DNA from: Thermoplasmata archaeon
GTDB taxonomy: Archaea > Thermoplasmatota > Thermoplasmata > Thermoplasmatales > GCA-001856825
Direction of reading: 5' to 3'
Length of the DNA stretch: 5,946 nt
NCBI GenBank assembly: GCA_021793855.1
Contig: JAJYRY010000021.1
Coordinates: 6,741 to 12,686 of the forward strand
Shown here: positions 1 through 5,752 of the stretch, piece after piece
Layout of the letters: each line of letters opens with the position of its first letter
Position numbering within the stretch: the stretch's first letter is position 1
Notes under the pieces: generated by a model
The model's database searches: none
Told to the model about the DNA's origin: nothing
Seen by the model: only the letters and a program-made list of their open reading frames with translations
Program-made: the position numbers and the translations under genes

Positions 1-10
1 TACTCCCTTT

Positions 11-1426
11 CTAAATGAGTGGTTTACCGTCCATGTCATCTGGTATATCGCAGCCAAACAACTTCAAGATTGTAGGTGCTAGATCATATATGCTAGCATC
101 CATCTGTTTTGGCTCTATTCCGGGGCCTACCATCCCAAATATTCCTCTTATACGGTGATGTCCTACCTGTCTGGTCCTAAATCCCATCTTCTTTTCTGGT
201 ATATCCGATGCCCACATGTAACCGGATAACTGATATCTTTGATGGTAAATATCGTTCGTGATGGCGACAACATCCGGAGCATCTGAAATATGTGGTCCCC
301 AGTAAATTTCTGTCCCTGCCAATACCTTATTATAAAGCGGCCTACCGCTCTTGGACTTAATAGTTTTCAACTTTTTACCAAGTTCTTCCAATATTTCCTC
401 CTTTTCCTCATAAAACATTGGATTAATGTAGAATAGACCTTCATCCAAGGCAATCACCTTAGATTTCTTCCAGTTTATAAGTTGGTCCAATGATGATGTT
501 TCCATGTCGCTGTCAAATTGTTGGACCCTCTTGACTATTTTCTCCTGAAGATTGTTTGGCAGGTTTCTAGCCACCTTGTAGAGCCCTGTCTTTTTTCCTA
601 TGCTAACAATTGCCTCCCTGGATAATATTGGGCTTTTCCTATCATTCTTAACTAGCAACCCCTCCTTTGCCAGGTATTCATTTGCATAGAACTCATCCTC
701 TATTGGACCGTTACCGTGGTCACTCATTAGTATAGTGATGCCATCCTTATTCTTCTCTAGAATCCTCATTATTCCAGCGTCATTTGCCTGAAAGTTCCTG
801 AACATTATTCTCTCATTGTTCCACATGAAGTGAGATACGTGGTCGTTCATCACAACGCTGATATGGACCAGATCATGGTCCCACAACCTTTCTGCCATGT
901 CAAACCTTGATTTGATATCTTTCTCAATCCCGCTCATTGTCACTTCCGGGTCTTCATCCTTTGTGAACAGGTGAATTGAGTCCTTTACGTAGTCCTGTGG
1001 AATTTGGTCCTGGAAATTTTCAGGATATACCCAAGTTCCATCTCCTTTTGGAAATCCGCTTAGCATAACACCATTCACTTTCTTCGGAGGATAGGTAGAT
1101 GGCATATCGATTATTGCGACAGTGTACTTTTTCTCAGAAAGAATGTCCCAGTAGTCCTTCCCATCGAATCCAAGAGAGTTAATGTTCTTGATTGCAAAAT
1201 TCTTCCAGTCTATCCTGGACCAGAAATAGACCCCCATTTTACCAGGATTCTTTCCCATTGAATATGCCTTCCAGCCGGGCTGTGTAATGTAAGGGATTGT
1301 TGAGATGAGGGCGCCATGAAGACCTTCATTCCAAAATTTTGAATAACCTGGCAGCATATTTTTTTCAATATAGGGCAAAATAGGATCCCAGGTTGCTCCA
1401 TCGATCCCGATTACTACTACTTTCAC
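11..1426 (-). CDS. alkaline phosphatase superfamily phosphodiesterase/phosphohydrolase
   Basis: A 471-residue soluble enzyme of the alkaline phosphatase superfamily, in the type I phosphodiesterase / COG3379-like branch. The full two-metal set is visible: D9 in the N-terminal VVIGIDG strand, T48 as likely nucleophile in IPYITQPGW followed by the GKNPGKMGV motif, D195 and H199 in NDHVSHFMW, D236-H237 in LMSDHG, and H423/H424 in VGHHR. The C-terminal DLAPTIL...DGKPL segment is typical of the fold. There is no signal peptide or membrane segment, so it should be cytoplasmic. Family members cleave phosphomonoesters or phosphodiesters, often of nucleotides, lipids or sugar phosphates; the substrate here is unknown. 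The start is GTG, placed about 25 bases below a TATA box, and the stop is TAG. It lies 34 bases downstream of a glycosyltransferase gene, suggesting a role in glycan or glycolipid metabolism (inference). Confidence 0.88.
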   Translation of the reverse strand: MKVVVIGIDGATWDPILPYIEKNMLPGYSKFWNEGLHGALISTIPYITQPGWKAYSMGKNPGKMGVYFWSRIDWKNFAIKNINSLGFDGKDYWDILSEKKYTVAIIDMPSTYPPKKVNGVMLSGFPKGDGTWVYPENFQDQIPQDYVKDSIHLFTKDEDPEVTMSGIEKDIKSRFDMAERLWDHDLVHISVVMNDHVSHFMWNNERIMFRNFQANDAGIMRILEKNKDGITILMSDHGNGPIEDEFYANEYLAKEGLLVKNDRKSPILSREAIVSIGKKTGLYKVARNLPNNLQEKIVKRVQQFDSDMETSSLDQLINWKKSKVIALDEGLFYINPMFYEEKEEILEELGKKLKTIKSKSGRPLYNKVLAGTEIYWGPHISDAPDVVAITNDIYHQRYQLSGYMWASDIPEKKMGFRTRQVGHHRIRGIFGMVGPGIEPKQMDASIYDLAPTILKLFGCDIPDDMDGKPLI

Positions 1427-1446
1427 CTTCGGCCTATGAGAAACAG

Positions 1447-1454
1447 ATATAAAA
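1447..1454 (-). promoter_or_regulatory. TATA box for the phosphohydrolase gene (leaderless)
   Basis: On the minus strand an AT-rich box (TTTTATAT) is centred near 1450. Archaeal transcription starts about 25 bases downstream, which falls on the GTG at 1426-1424, so the transcript would be leaderless. The preceding T8 run (1451-1458) could also end transcripts of the upstream glycosyltransferase. This is a pattern call with no experimental support. Confidence 0.5.
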
Positions 1455-1460
1455 AAAATC

Positions 1461-2249
1461 TTACTTCCTCGTCATGGCATCTATAAGCGCAATTGGCTTC
1501 ATAATTGTTTCAACTAGGTAGAATGGATGCTTGACCCTTACACGGGAAACACCTTTCATTCCGATCGACAGAACACCATTTTTAAGATAGGTCTTTGCCG
1601 TTGCTCTAAGGTAGGAGTATCTCTTCATTGCAAGCTTTCGGTAGGAACTAACTTCAGAATGATCGTGGAATACAGCTGCGCCCTCTACGAAAACTCCTTT
1701 GTACCCAGATTTAATTGCCCTTAAGTTCAGGTCATAATCTTCCCCACCACCGGAAATTGATAGGTCGAATCCGCCCAATTTCTCGAACACCTCCTTCTTC
1801 CAAGCTGAATTTCCCATAGGAAGGTATGTTATGCTTTCCCTGACTAGGTTGTTGTAGAGGTCATCCTCTAGCAAGTTTAGATATCTTTCTGGTTCAGATT
1901 GAGGTTCGTGATGTTTTGTTGGCCCGCCAGAGAAATCTGCGAATCCATCAATGATTGGTTTTGTTAGGTTCTCAAGCCATGCCGGCGTTGCGACCTCATC
2001 TGTGTCTATGAATGCAATTATTTCACTCTCAATGATTTTTATCGCTTCATTTCTCGTCTGTACGACATTTCCTGGAAATAACCGGTAAATGGCACCATAC
2101 TTATTGCATATCTCTCTTATGTCCCACTTGGTCCCTCCATCCGCGACAAGAATTTCCCTAGGCTTAATTGTCTGCTTCATCAGAGAATCCAGTGTCGACA
2201 CTATGCGCTTGTCGTTGTATGAGGTGATCAATACTGTGATTGAGGACAA
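1461..2249 (-). CDS. family 2 glycosyltransferase (GT-A fold)
   Basis: A 262-residue GT2-type glycosyltransferase, predicted to transfer a sugar from a nucleotide-sugar donor. The N-terminus SSITVLITSYNDKR is the classic nucleotide-binding start. D37-G-G follows strand 2, the metal-binding DXD is D82-T-D84 in AFIDTDEVATPAW, and the acceptor-side catalytic motif is G-E170-D171-Y, followed by FHDHSE (H195, H197). No clear transmembrane helix is seen; the C-terminal segment around 242-259 may be a membrane-associating helix. The start is TTG: no in-frame ATG lies between it and the upstream stop at 2286-2288, and a strong Shine-Dalgarno sits 6 bases before it. It is followed by the phosphohydrolase gene on the same strand and faces a divergent GT4 gene. 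Archaeal relatives act in N-glycan or glycolipid assembly; the precise sugar and acceptor are unknown. Confidence 0.88.
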   Translation of the reverse strand: MSSITVLITSYNDKRIVSTLDSLMKQTIKPREILVADGGTKWDIREICNKYGAIYRLFPGNVVQTRNEAIKIIESEIIAFIDTDEVATPAWLENLTKPIIDGFADFSGGPTKHHEPQSEPERYLNLLEDDLYNNLVRESITYLPMGNSAWKKEVFEKLGGFDLSISGGGEDYDLNLRAIKSGYKGVFVEGAAVFHDHSEVSSYRKLAMKRYSYLRATAKTYLKNGVLSIGMKGVSRVRVKHPFYLVETIMKPIALIDAMTRK

Positions 2250-2253
2250 TGCA

Positions 2254-2261
2254 CTCCTCCC
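2254..2261 (-). promoter_or_regulatory. Shine-Dalgarno that fixes the TTG start of the GT2 gene
   Basis: The minus strand reads GGGAGGAG-TGCA-TTG. The GGAGG core pairs with the archaeal 16S 3' end and is 6 bases from TTG. This supports the rare TTG start over the out-of-frame GTG at 2254-2252. Confidence 0.75.
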
Positions 2262-2282
2262 TGTTTCGCTATGTGAATCAGC

Positions 2283-2290
2283 TATTTAAG
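2283..2290 (-). promoter_or_regulatory. TATA-like box for the GT2 gene
   Basis: CTTAAATA on the minus strand is centred near 2287 and predicts a start of transcription near 2261. That gives a leader of about 12 bases, just enough to hold the Shine-Dalgarno. The fit between the two elements strengthens both calls. Confidence 0.5.
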
Positions 2291-2518
2291 ATTCGGATAT
2301 TTTATTCTGGTCTCCGTGTGAATGCCCTGTATGAGTTTAGAATCAATTGCTCTATGGCTAACTACCTAGACTTAATAGACTACCGGTGCAATTTTCCTCC
2401 AAAAGTATTATGGTTCTCCTCTCTGCATATCCTTATTTGCAATAGATGAAATTAGCGCCTAACACGATTTCATAAAACCTGGTCAATGGGAATATCACCT
2501 CGTTGAATACTTGATAAG
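2291..2518. other. divergent glycosyltransferase intergenic region, no gene seen
   Basis: The spacer between the GT2 (minus) and GT4 (plus) starts is 298 bases; promoter elements occupy both ends. The inner part is AT-rich. It has one 31-codon open frame on the plus strand (2354-2449) with no promoter or Shine-Dalgarno, and no clear repeat, RNA structure or T-tract. Nothing beyond the two divergent promoters can be supported. Confidence 0.5.
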
Positions 2519-2527
2519 TCTTATAAC
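2519..2527 (+). promoter_or_regulatory. TATA box for the GT4 gene (leaderless)
   Basis: TCTTATAAC is centred near 2523. The expected transcription start, about 25 bases on, coincides with the GTG at 2548-2550. No Shine-Dalgarno precedes that codon, which fits a leaderless message. Confidence 0.6.
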
Positions 2528-2547
2528 TACGTTTTCACTATTTCTAC

Positions 2548-3564
2548 GTGCTAACCATCATTTACCCCAAACTTAGAGTTCCAAGTGGAAACAAGCACTA
2601 CTCTGAACGCATCCTGAAAGGACTTTCAGAAGCCAATTACCCTTTCAAATCGTTTGGTGTAAGGAAGGTGGAATTCTCAATAGCAGGAAAACCGTATGGA
2701 GGCATTGTTTCGCAGAGGTTTGGGCTTAGGGTTCATGGAAATTTCGATCATCCAATTCATGCATTGGTACCAGAACTAAGCCCTGAAGGGGTAGATATAG
2801 TCACAATACATGACATCATTCCTTTCCTTCAGCCATCGAACTTCATAAAGGGGAGATACGATAAGTCTGCTTATAGAATGATGTTTAATCGAGCCTTAAG
2901 TGCGAAGATACTTGTAGTTTCAACTAGGCAGGTAAAGACTGAGCTTATGGAAAACCTTAACATTCCAGAAGACAGATTAAGGGTGATTTATGAGGGTATA
3001 GATGTTTCTAAGTTCTTCAGGGATTCAAACAGCCCTTATCCAGACAATGGGAAAATCCATTTGGTAACTGTAGGGGACTTCAATCCAAGAAAGCGTTTTG
3101 ATTTGCTCTACGAAATCGTCGCAGGTCAGAAGGATATGGAGCTTTACCACATTGGCCCGACAAATGCCTGGACAGAGAGGGCAAAGAAGCTCGGGGAGCT
3201 TGCAATAAGAAGTGGGAATATCTTTCAGCTTGGCAAATTAGATTTCACAGCCCTCCGGAGGTATCTTTCAAACGCAGATTTGTTCGTATACATATCTGAT
3301 GCAGAAGGTTTTGGTCTCCCCCCGATTGAGGCATTAGCCTGTGGCACAAATGTAGTTCTAAATGACCTTCCAATCTTCAAGGAAACGGTAGGAGGTTACG
3401 GGTTTCTAAGCAGCATTGAAAAATTTGGGGAGACAATCCAGTTCGCGCTTAAAAATAGAAGGGACCCTGAGATATTGAGGACAAGGTCTATGGAATTCGC
3501 AACTGAAAGAGAGATCAAAGAGCTAATATCTCTATATGAAGAGTTCAATGACCATAAGGATTAA
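2548..3564 (+). CDS. family 4 glycosyltransferase (GT-B fold)
   Basis: A 338-residue retaining glycosyltransferase of the GT1/GT4 (RfaG-like) group. The N-terminal acceptor domain runs to about residue 165 and contains DIVTIHDIIPF (H88-D89), a typical GT4 feature. The C-terminal donor domain opens with LVTVGDFNPRKRFDLL, where R181 and K182 bind the donor diphosphate. It carries the diagnostic E-x7-E motif, E253-GFGLPPI-E261, followed by EALACGTNVVLNDLP. The N-terminal domain is rather short, lacking a long glycine-rich first loop, which suggests a compact acceptor pocket. There is no membrane helix, so it probably works at the cytoplasmic membrane face. The start is GTG, supported by a TATA box giving a leaderless mRNA; the stop codon is embedded in a terminator-like hairpin. 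The gene is divergent from a GT2 gene, so the two may build the same glycan (inference). Confidence 0.9.
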   Translation: MLTIIYPKLRVPSGNKHYSERILKGLSEANYPFKSFGVRKVEFSIAGKPYGGIVSQRFGLRVHGNFDHPIHALVPELSPEGVDIVTIHDIIPFLQPSNFIKGRYDKSAYRMMFNRALSAKILVVSTRQVKTELMENLNIPEDRLRVIYEGIDVSKFFRDSNSPYPDNGKIHLVTVGDFNPRKRFDLLYEIVAGQKDMELYHIGPTNAWTERAKKLGELAIRSGNIFQLGKLDFTALRRYLSNADLFVYISDAEGFGLPPIEALACGTNVVLNDLPIFKETVGGYGFLSSIEKFGETIQFALKNRRDPEILRTRSMEFATEREIKELISLYEEFNDHKD

Positions 3565-3573
3565 AATCCTTTT
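3556..3573 (+). terminator. stem-loop and T run at the GT4 stop codon
   Basis: AAGGAT (3556-3561) pairs perfectly with ATCCTT (3566-3571) around a 4-base TAAA loop that contains the stop codon, and the second arm ends in TTTT. The shape resembles an intrinsic terminator. Archaea terminate mainly on T-tracts, so the contribution of the stem is uncertain. Confidence 0.45.
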
Positions 3574-3616
3574 CAGAAGTCGTCTGACGCCTACTACCTT
3601 ATTCAAAAGCCTGGAA

Positions 3617-3666
3617 TAGAAATTGGTCATTTCTAGTCATTTCCTACGGCCTGAATTGAGGAAATG
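3617..3666. repeat. stacked inverted and direct repeats in the GT4-membrane protein spacer
   Basis: TAGAAAT (3617-3623) and ATTTCTA (3629-3635) form a perfect 7-bp inverted repeat with a 5-base loop. GTCATTTC occurs twice with a 10-base period (3626-3633 and 3636-3643). CATTTCCT (3638-3645) and AGGAAATG (3659-3666) form a perfect 8-bp inverted repeat with a 13-base spacer. All use the same CATTTC core. The function is unknown; a regulator-binding region upstream of the next promoter or a degenerate repeat are both possible. Confidence 0.45.
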
Positions 3667-3701
3667 TGGTTAAATAATTACATACGGCAAGATACGGAAA
3701 A

Positions 3702-3710
3702 GCTTTTATT
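3702..3710 (+). promoter_or_regulatory. TATA box for the membrane protein gene (leaderless)
   Basis: GCTTTTATT is preceded by a purine-rich BRE-like stretch (GGAAAA) and centred near 3707. Transcription would start at 3733, exactly the A of an in-frame ATG. This decides the start codon against the ATG at 3664, which lies upstream of the promoter. Confidence 0.6.
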
Positions 3711-3732
3711 CTTAATTAATATTGTCAGACCA

Positions 3733-4350
3733 ATGTCACACATACTACTGAAAGGGTGGCATAGGTATAAGGAAAGGGGCAAGTACTCCTGGAAGTCCTC
3801 TCTTGTCATTGCACTAGTAGCCACGCTACTGCTATGGTGGTTGCCGATATTCGGCCCAATGGTTTCAGGATACGTATCGGGCAGAACTTCTGGCTCAAAA
3901 TACAAGGGTCTTTTGATAACGGCCATAGTCGCTGGTATGATTGGAGTCGTGTCCTTCATATTCACATACATAGTCCAAGTTCCAACTTCAGTAACTTACT
4001 TCCTGTCTTCAACTATAGTATATCACCTTGGAACTGTATCCCCCTATGGAGCATGGTTCCTTTCCGCAGTCGGGCAAATGTTCACGAGCTTCCCATATTA
4101 CCTCGCATTTTTCCCATCTAACTGGGCGGTGCTTGTTGCATTTGGATTTGTGGGAGGAGCAATGTCTGAGCTGTTGGTAAGGGATACTGAAAAGAAAAGC
4201 GTGCTTTCTGCAAAACATCCGATACACAATGATTCAAAAGCTTTGACGCCAAAAGAGGTGGATTATACACCGCCAGTGGACCCACACCCCCTGCTTAAGA
4301 AGATAATAAGAGAAAAGGATGCAACAGAATCTTCAGATGACTATATCTAG
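3733..4350 (+). CDS. multispanning membrane protein of unknown function
   Basis: A 205-residue integral membrane protein. The frame opens further upstream at 3664, but the ATG at 3733 is chosen because a TATA box lies 26 bases before it. After a basic N-terminus (HILLKGWHRYKERGKYSWK, about 1-21), hydrophobic helices are seen near 22-47, 57-81, 105-127 and 131-148, with a weaker segment near 86-99. A roughly 55-residue hydrophilic tail, rich in Lys, Asp, Glu and Pro, follows. The first helix ends in LPIFGPMVSGYVSGRTSG, a Gly/Pro motif that recalls small archaeal DUF5518-like membrane proteins; this is a resemblance from memory only. No catalytic or transport motif is recognised. It stands alone on the plus strand with its own promoter and ends against convergent genes, so the context gives no function. 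Confidence 0.75.
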   Translation: MSHILLKGWHRYKERGKYSWKSSLVIALVATLLLWWLPIFGPMVSGYVSGRTSGSKYKGLLITAIVAGMIGVVSFIFTYIVQVPTSVTYFLSSTIVYHLGTVSPYGAWFLSAVGQMFTSFPYYLAFFPSNWAVLVAFGFVGGAMSELLVRDTEKKSVLSAKHPIHNDSKALTPKEVDYTPPVDPHPLLKKIIREKDATESSDDYI

Positions 4351-4382
4351 AGCCATCATTAGGTGAATTAGCCCCAGATTCC

Positions 4383-4404
4383 TTTTTTTATTCTTTTAAT
4401 TTCT
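4383..4404 (+). terminator. T-rich terminator after the membrane protein gene
   Basis: A T7 run followed by more T-rich sequence (TTCTTTTAATTTC) begins 33 bases after the TAG stop, as expected for archaeal T-tract termination on the plus strand. It overlaps the 3' end of the convergent 48-residue gene. Confidence 0.5.
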
Positions 4405-4534
4405 TTCTGAATTCCGCTAACTCTTCTTGAAGTGCTTTATTTAATGGGTTTTTCCTAGCTTTTTCCTCTAATTCTTTGAGCTTATTCTCCAAGTTCTTTT
4501 TCTTCCGGTCTAGGTCCCTCTTTCCGAGCGCCAT
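4388..4534 (-). CDS. 48-residue charged helical (coiled-coil-like) protein
   Basis: A small ORF reading MALGKRDLDRKKKNLENKLK, then a second half with Pro30 and ending EFRKKLKE, then TAA. More than half the residues are Lys, Glu, Arg, Asp, Asn or Gln. Leucines recur at 3-4 residue spacing (L15, L19, L22; L31, L35, L39, L47), so two amphipathic helices separated by an N-P turn at 29-30 are likely. There is no cysteine, signal or membrane segment. Only a weak Shine-Dalgarno (GTGAT) precedes the ATG, and a TATA-like CTATTTAAG lies at 4582-4590 on the same strand. It follows the 115-residue gene by 81 bases and could share its transcript. The skewed composition and clean amphipathic pattern favour a real gene, but I recognise no family; a helical-bundle adaptor or nucleic-acid-binding peptide are guesses. 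Confidence 0.6.
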   Translation of the reverse strand: MALGKRDLDRKKKNLENKLKELEEKARKNPLNKALQEELAEFRKKLKE

Positions 4535-4615
4535 AAATCACGAAGATGAACTAGATTATCTACTTTCTCTTCCTGATGGGGCTTAAATAGAAGTTCCTTC
4601 TTGAGAAAAGTTTGC

Positions 4616-4963
4616 TTACTTTGTAAGGGAGAAACCTTTGGCGAAGAGATTTCCAGAGAATGTTTTGCTTATTGTAACTCGCTCCCTACCCCTGTCGATA
4701 GACCTGTACACTGCATCCGTCATGGCTATTGTACACTCCCCGACCTCATACATTTTCAAATTCTTGCTGGGTGGATCTTCCTTAACTTTAAGACTCAAGG
4801 TCATTATCACCTTACAGTAATCATCCGTGCAAGGTCCTTTTTCTGCCGCTAAGTCCATTATTAGCGTTTTATTTTTTGCATACAGCAACACATCTTCATC
4901 AACGAGAATTACCCCCTTGCCCACTTCGATCGTCCTGATTCTCTTTCTATCAACTAATACCAT
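4616..4963 (-). CDS. small three-cysteine protein, possibly HesB-like
   Basis: A 115-residue protein of unassigned function with mixed alpha/beta character and no membrane segment. Cysteines are C45 and C50 in KGPCTDDYCK and C77 in VGECTIAMTD. The order of elements is an N-terminal IEV strand, a hydrophobic TLIMDLAAEKGPC strand ending in cysteine, then PPSKNLKMYEVGE and a strand-helix TIAMTDAVYRSI. This is reminiscent of the small HesB-related CC/Se-motif proteins, which are linked to Fe-S or metal handling. The match is from pattern memory, and the C-terminal CxC of true A-type Fe-S carriers is absent. The ATG start is well supported by GGAAGTGAT, 8 of 9 bases matching the archaeal consensus, 6 bases upstream. 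It lies downstream of the TRASH regulator on the same strand, separated by 205 bases, and upstream of the 48-residue gene, so a metal-related role is possible but unproven. Confidence 0.75.
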   Translation of the reverse strand: MVLVDRKRIRTIEVGKGVILVDEDVLLYAKNKTLIMDLAAEKGPCTDDYCKVIMTLSLKVKEDPPSKNLKMYEVGECTIAMTDAVYRSIDRGRERVTISKTFSGNLFAKGFSLTK

Positions 4964-4969
4964 TGATCA

Positions 4970-4978
4970 ATCACTTCC
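4970..4978 (-). promoter_or_regulatory. Shine-Dalgarno of the 115-residue gene
   Basis: The minus strand reads GGAAGTGAT-TGATCA-ATG. This differs by one base from the ideal archaeal GGAGGTGAT and lies 6 bases from the ATG, so this gene is translated from a leadered message, unlike several of its neighbours. Confidence 0.75.
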
Positions 4979-4999
4979 TTAGGGGGGTACATTGTCCAT
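4979..4999 (-). other. candidate six-codon leader ORF (MDNVPP)
   Basis: ATG-GAC-AAT-GTA-CCC-CCC-TAA ends directly before the Shine-Dalgarno of the 115-residue gene. Its ATG lies about where transcription should start from the TATA-like box at 5018-5027. It may be chance; a leaderless leader peptide with a Pro-Pro stop is the more interesting reading. Confidence 0.25.
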
Positions 5000-5017
5000 C
5001 GTTGACTTTCATTGCTT

Positions 5018-5027
5018 CATTATATTG
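5018..5027 (-). promoter_or_regulatory. TATA-like box for the 115-residue gene
   Basis: CAATATAATG on the minus strand is centred near 5022 and predicts a transcription start around 4997, giving a leader of about 34 bases that contains the Shine-Dalgarno. Other AT-rich stretches upstream (5040-5085) could serve instead. Confidence 0.35.
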
Positions 5028-5168
5028 ATGCTGCCTTAATACATAATCTATTTCTTTACAAATAGACTATTGAGTTCATCATTTTATTAACGTCTTGTAA
5101 ACATGGAAAGCCTGAATAATGCTCTTTTCCCCTCCTTATCATAATACTTAGTGGAATCAGGATAGTGG

Positions 5169-5696
5169 TTAATCCATATTTGGCATTAGTTCTCTTCTCT
5201 TCTTTAGATCCCTTTCACAATTGGGACAGCAGGCGTAATATGTCTTTCCACCGATTTCAACCATTATGGGCTTCCCTTTAATTTCGTTGCCGCAATAATC
5301 GCAATGGATGCCCTCCATCCTAAACACATTTTCATTCTGTTCCCTTGAAACAGCAATGTCAACACCATTGATATGTGCATCCTTTATCGAGAGAAGGTCT
5401 TCGTAAAAAAGCACACTAATAAAGGACCCATCAATAAGCTTGAACCTTTCGATCACATATTCTGAAGGTATTCTTGATGCGTCATCTGTTCTAACGAGCA
5501 CCATCTCTCTGTTTTCATCCTCCAGCGTAACTGTGAAACGCTTAATCCGGCCACTCATGGTCAATGTGTCAAGGGCCTTCTTTGCCGTTATTCTGCTCAC
5601 GCCTAATTCCTTAGAAATTTCCGTTATTGTGATTCTTGAATTCCTCTTTAATAAAACAATCAATCTTTGTTCTATGTCTGTAATATTTCTTCTCAC
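5169..5696 (-). CDS. Lrp/AsnC-type HTH regulator with C-terminal TRASH metal-sensing domain
   Basis: A 175-residue metal-responsive transcription factor. Residues 6-52 form an Lrp/AsnC-like winged HTH (DIEQRLIVLLKRNSRITITE, then SKELGVSRITAKKALDTL). Residues 55-125 are a poorly conserved linker or shortened ligand-like domain. Residues 130-166 are a TRASH zinc-finger-like domain with C135-x20-C156-x3-C160, plus H131, C132 and C157. The same architecture is known in the Sulfolobus CopR/CopT and Ferroplasma CopY-like copper regulators; mercury-linked TRASH proteins also exist, so the metal is not certain. The GTG start sits about 26 bases below a TATA box, giving a leaderless mRNA. It is divergent from a YHS protein and, downstream of that, the start of a second YHS-type gene. 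This arrangement fits local control of a metal chaperone/exporter operon and of its own gene. Confidence 0.88.
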   Translation of the reverse strand: MRRNITDIEQRLIVLLKRNSRITITEISKELGVSRITAKKALDTLTMSGRIKRFTVTLEDENREMVLVRTDDASRIPSEYVIERFKLIDGSFISVLFYEDLLSIKDAHINGVDIAVSREQNENVFRMEGIHCDYCGNEIKGKPIMVEIGGKTYYACCPNCERDLKKRRELMPNMD

Positions 5697-5717
5697 AATG
5701 TAAAGAGCATTAGTTTC

Positions 5718-5725
5718 TATTTTAA
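5718..5725 (-). promoter_or_regulatory. TATA box for the TRASH regulator gene (leaderless)
   Basis: TTAAAATA on the minus strand is centred near 5722, about 26 bases above the GTG at 5696-5694. No Shine-Dalgarno precedes the GTG, in keeping with leaderless transcription. Confidence 0.55.
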
Positions 5726-5731
5726 CATTTC

Positions 5732-5752
5732 GTATAGTACACCATTAAGTAA
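5732..5752 (+). promoter_or_regulatory. promoter region of the YHS gene
   Basis: Two TATA-like candidates lie here: GTATAGTA (5732-5739), which would give a short leader, and TTAAGTAA (5745-5752), which would place the transcript start on the ATG at 5772. Neither is a strong consensus box, which suits a promoter that needs induction. GTA-TAG-TAC (5732-5740) is also a small dyad. Confidence 0.35.

Noticed and set aside
2354..2449. A 31-codon open frame on the plus strand in the spacer between the two glycosyltransferases.
   Set aside because: No Shine-Dalgarno, no TATA at the right distance and no recognisable composition or motif.
3664..3732. An upstream in-frame ATG that would extend the membrane protein by 23 residues.
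   Set aside because: It lies upstream of the TATA box at 3702-3710, adds a poorly hydrophobic, non-signal stretch, and its GAGG is only 2 bases from the ATG. The start at 3733 fits a leaderless transcript exactly.
3834..4121. A 95-codon plus-strand frame overlapping the membrane protein gene.
   Set aside because: It lies wholly inside the membrane protein gene in another frame, with an implausible composition.
4601..4852. An 83-codon plus-strand frame with several cysteines.
   Set aside because: It lies antisense to the well-supported 115-residue gene, which has a strong Shine-Dalgarno and coherent composition; the plus frame has neither.
5040..5168. A possible small gene or RNA between the regulator stop and the 115-residue gene, prompted by AAGGAGGGG on the minus strand near 5130.
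   Set aside because: The Shine-Dalgarno-like purine run is not followed by a usable start; the nearest ATG gives only a five-codon frame. No stable hairpin or T-tract was seen.
5440..5703. An 87-codon plus-strand frame, hydrophobic in part.
   Set aside because: It is the antisense of the HTH part of the regulator, whose motifs are clear.
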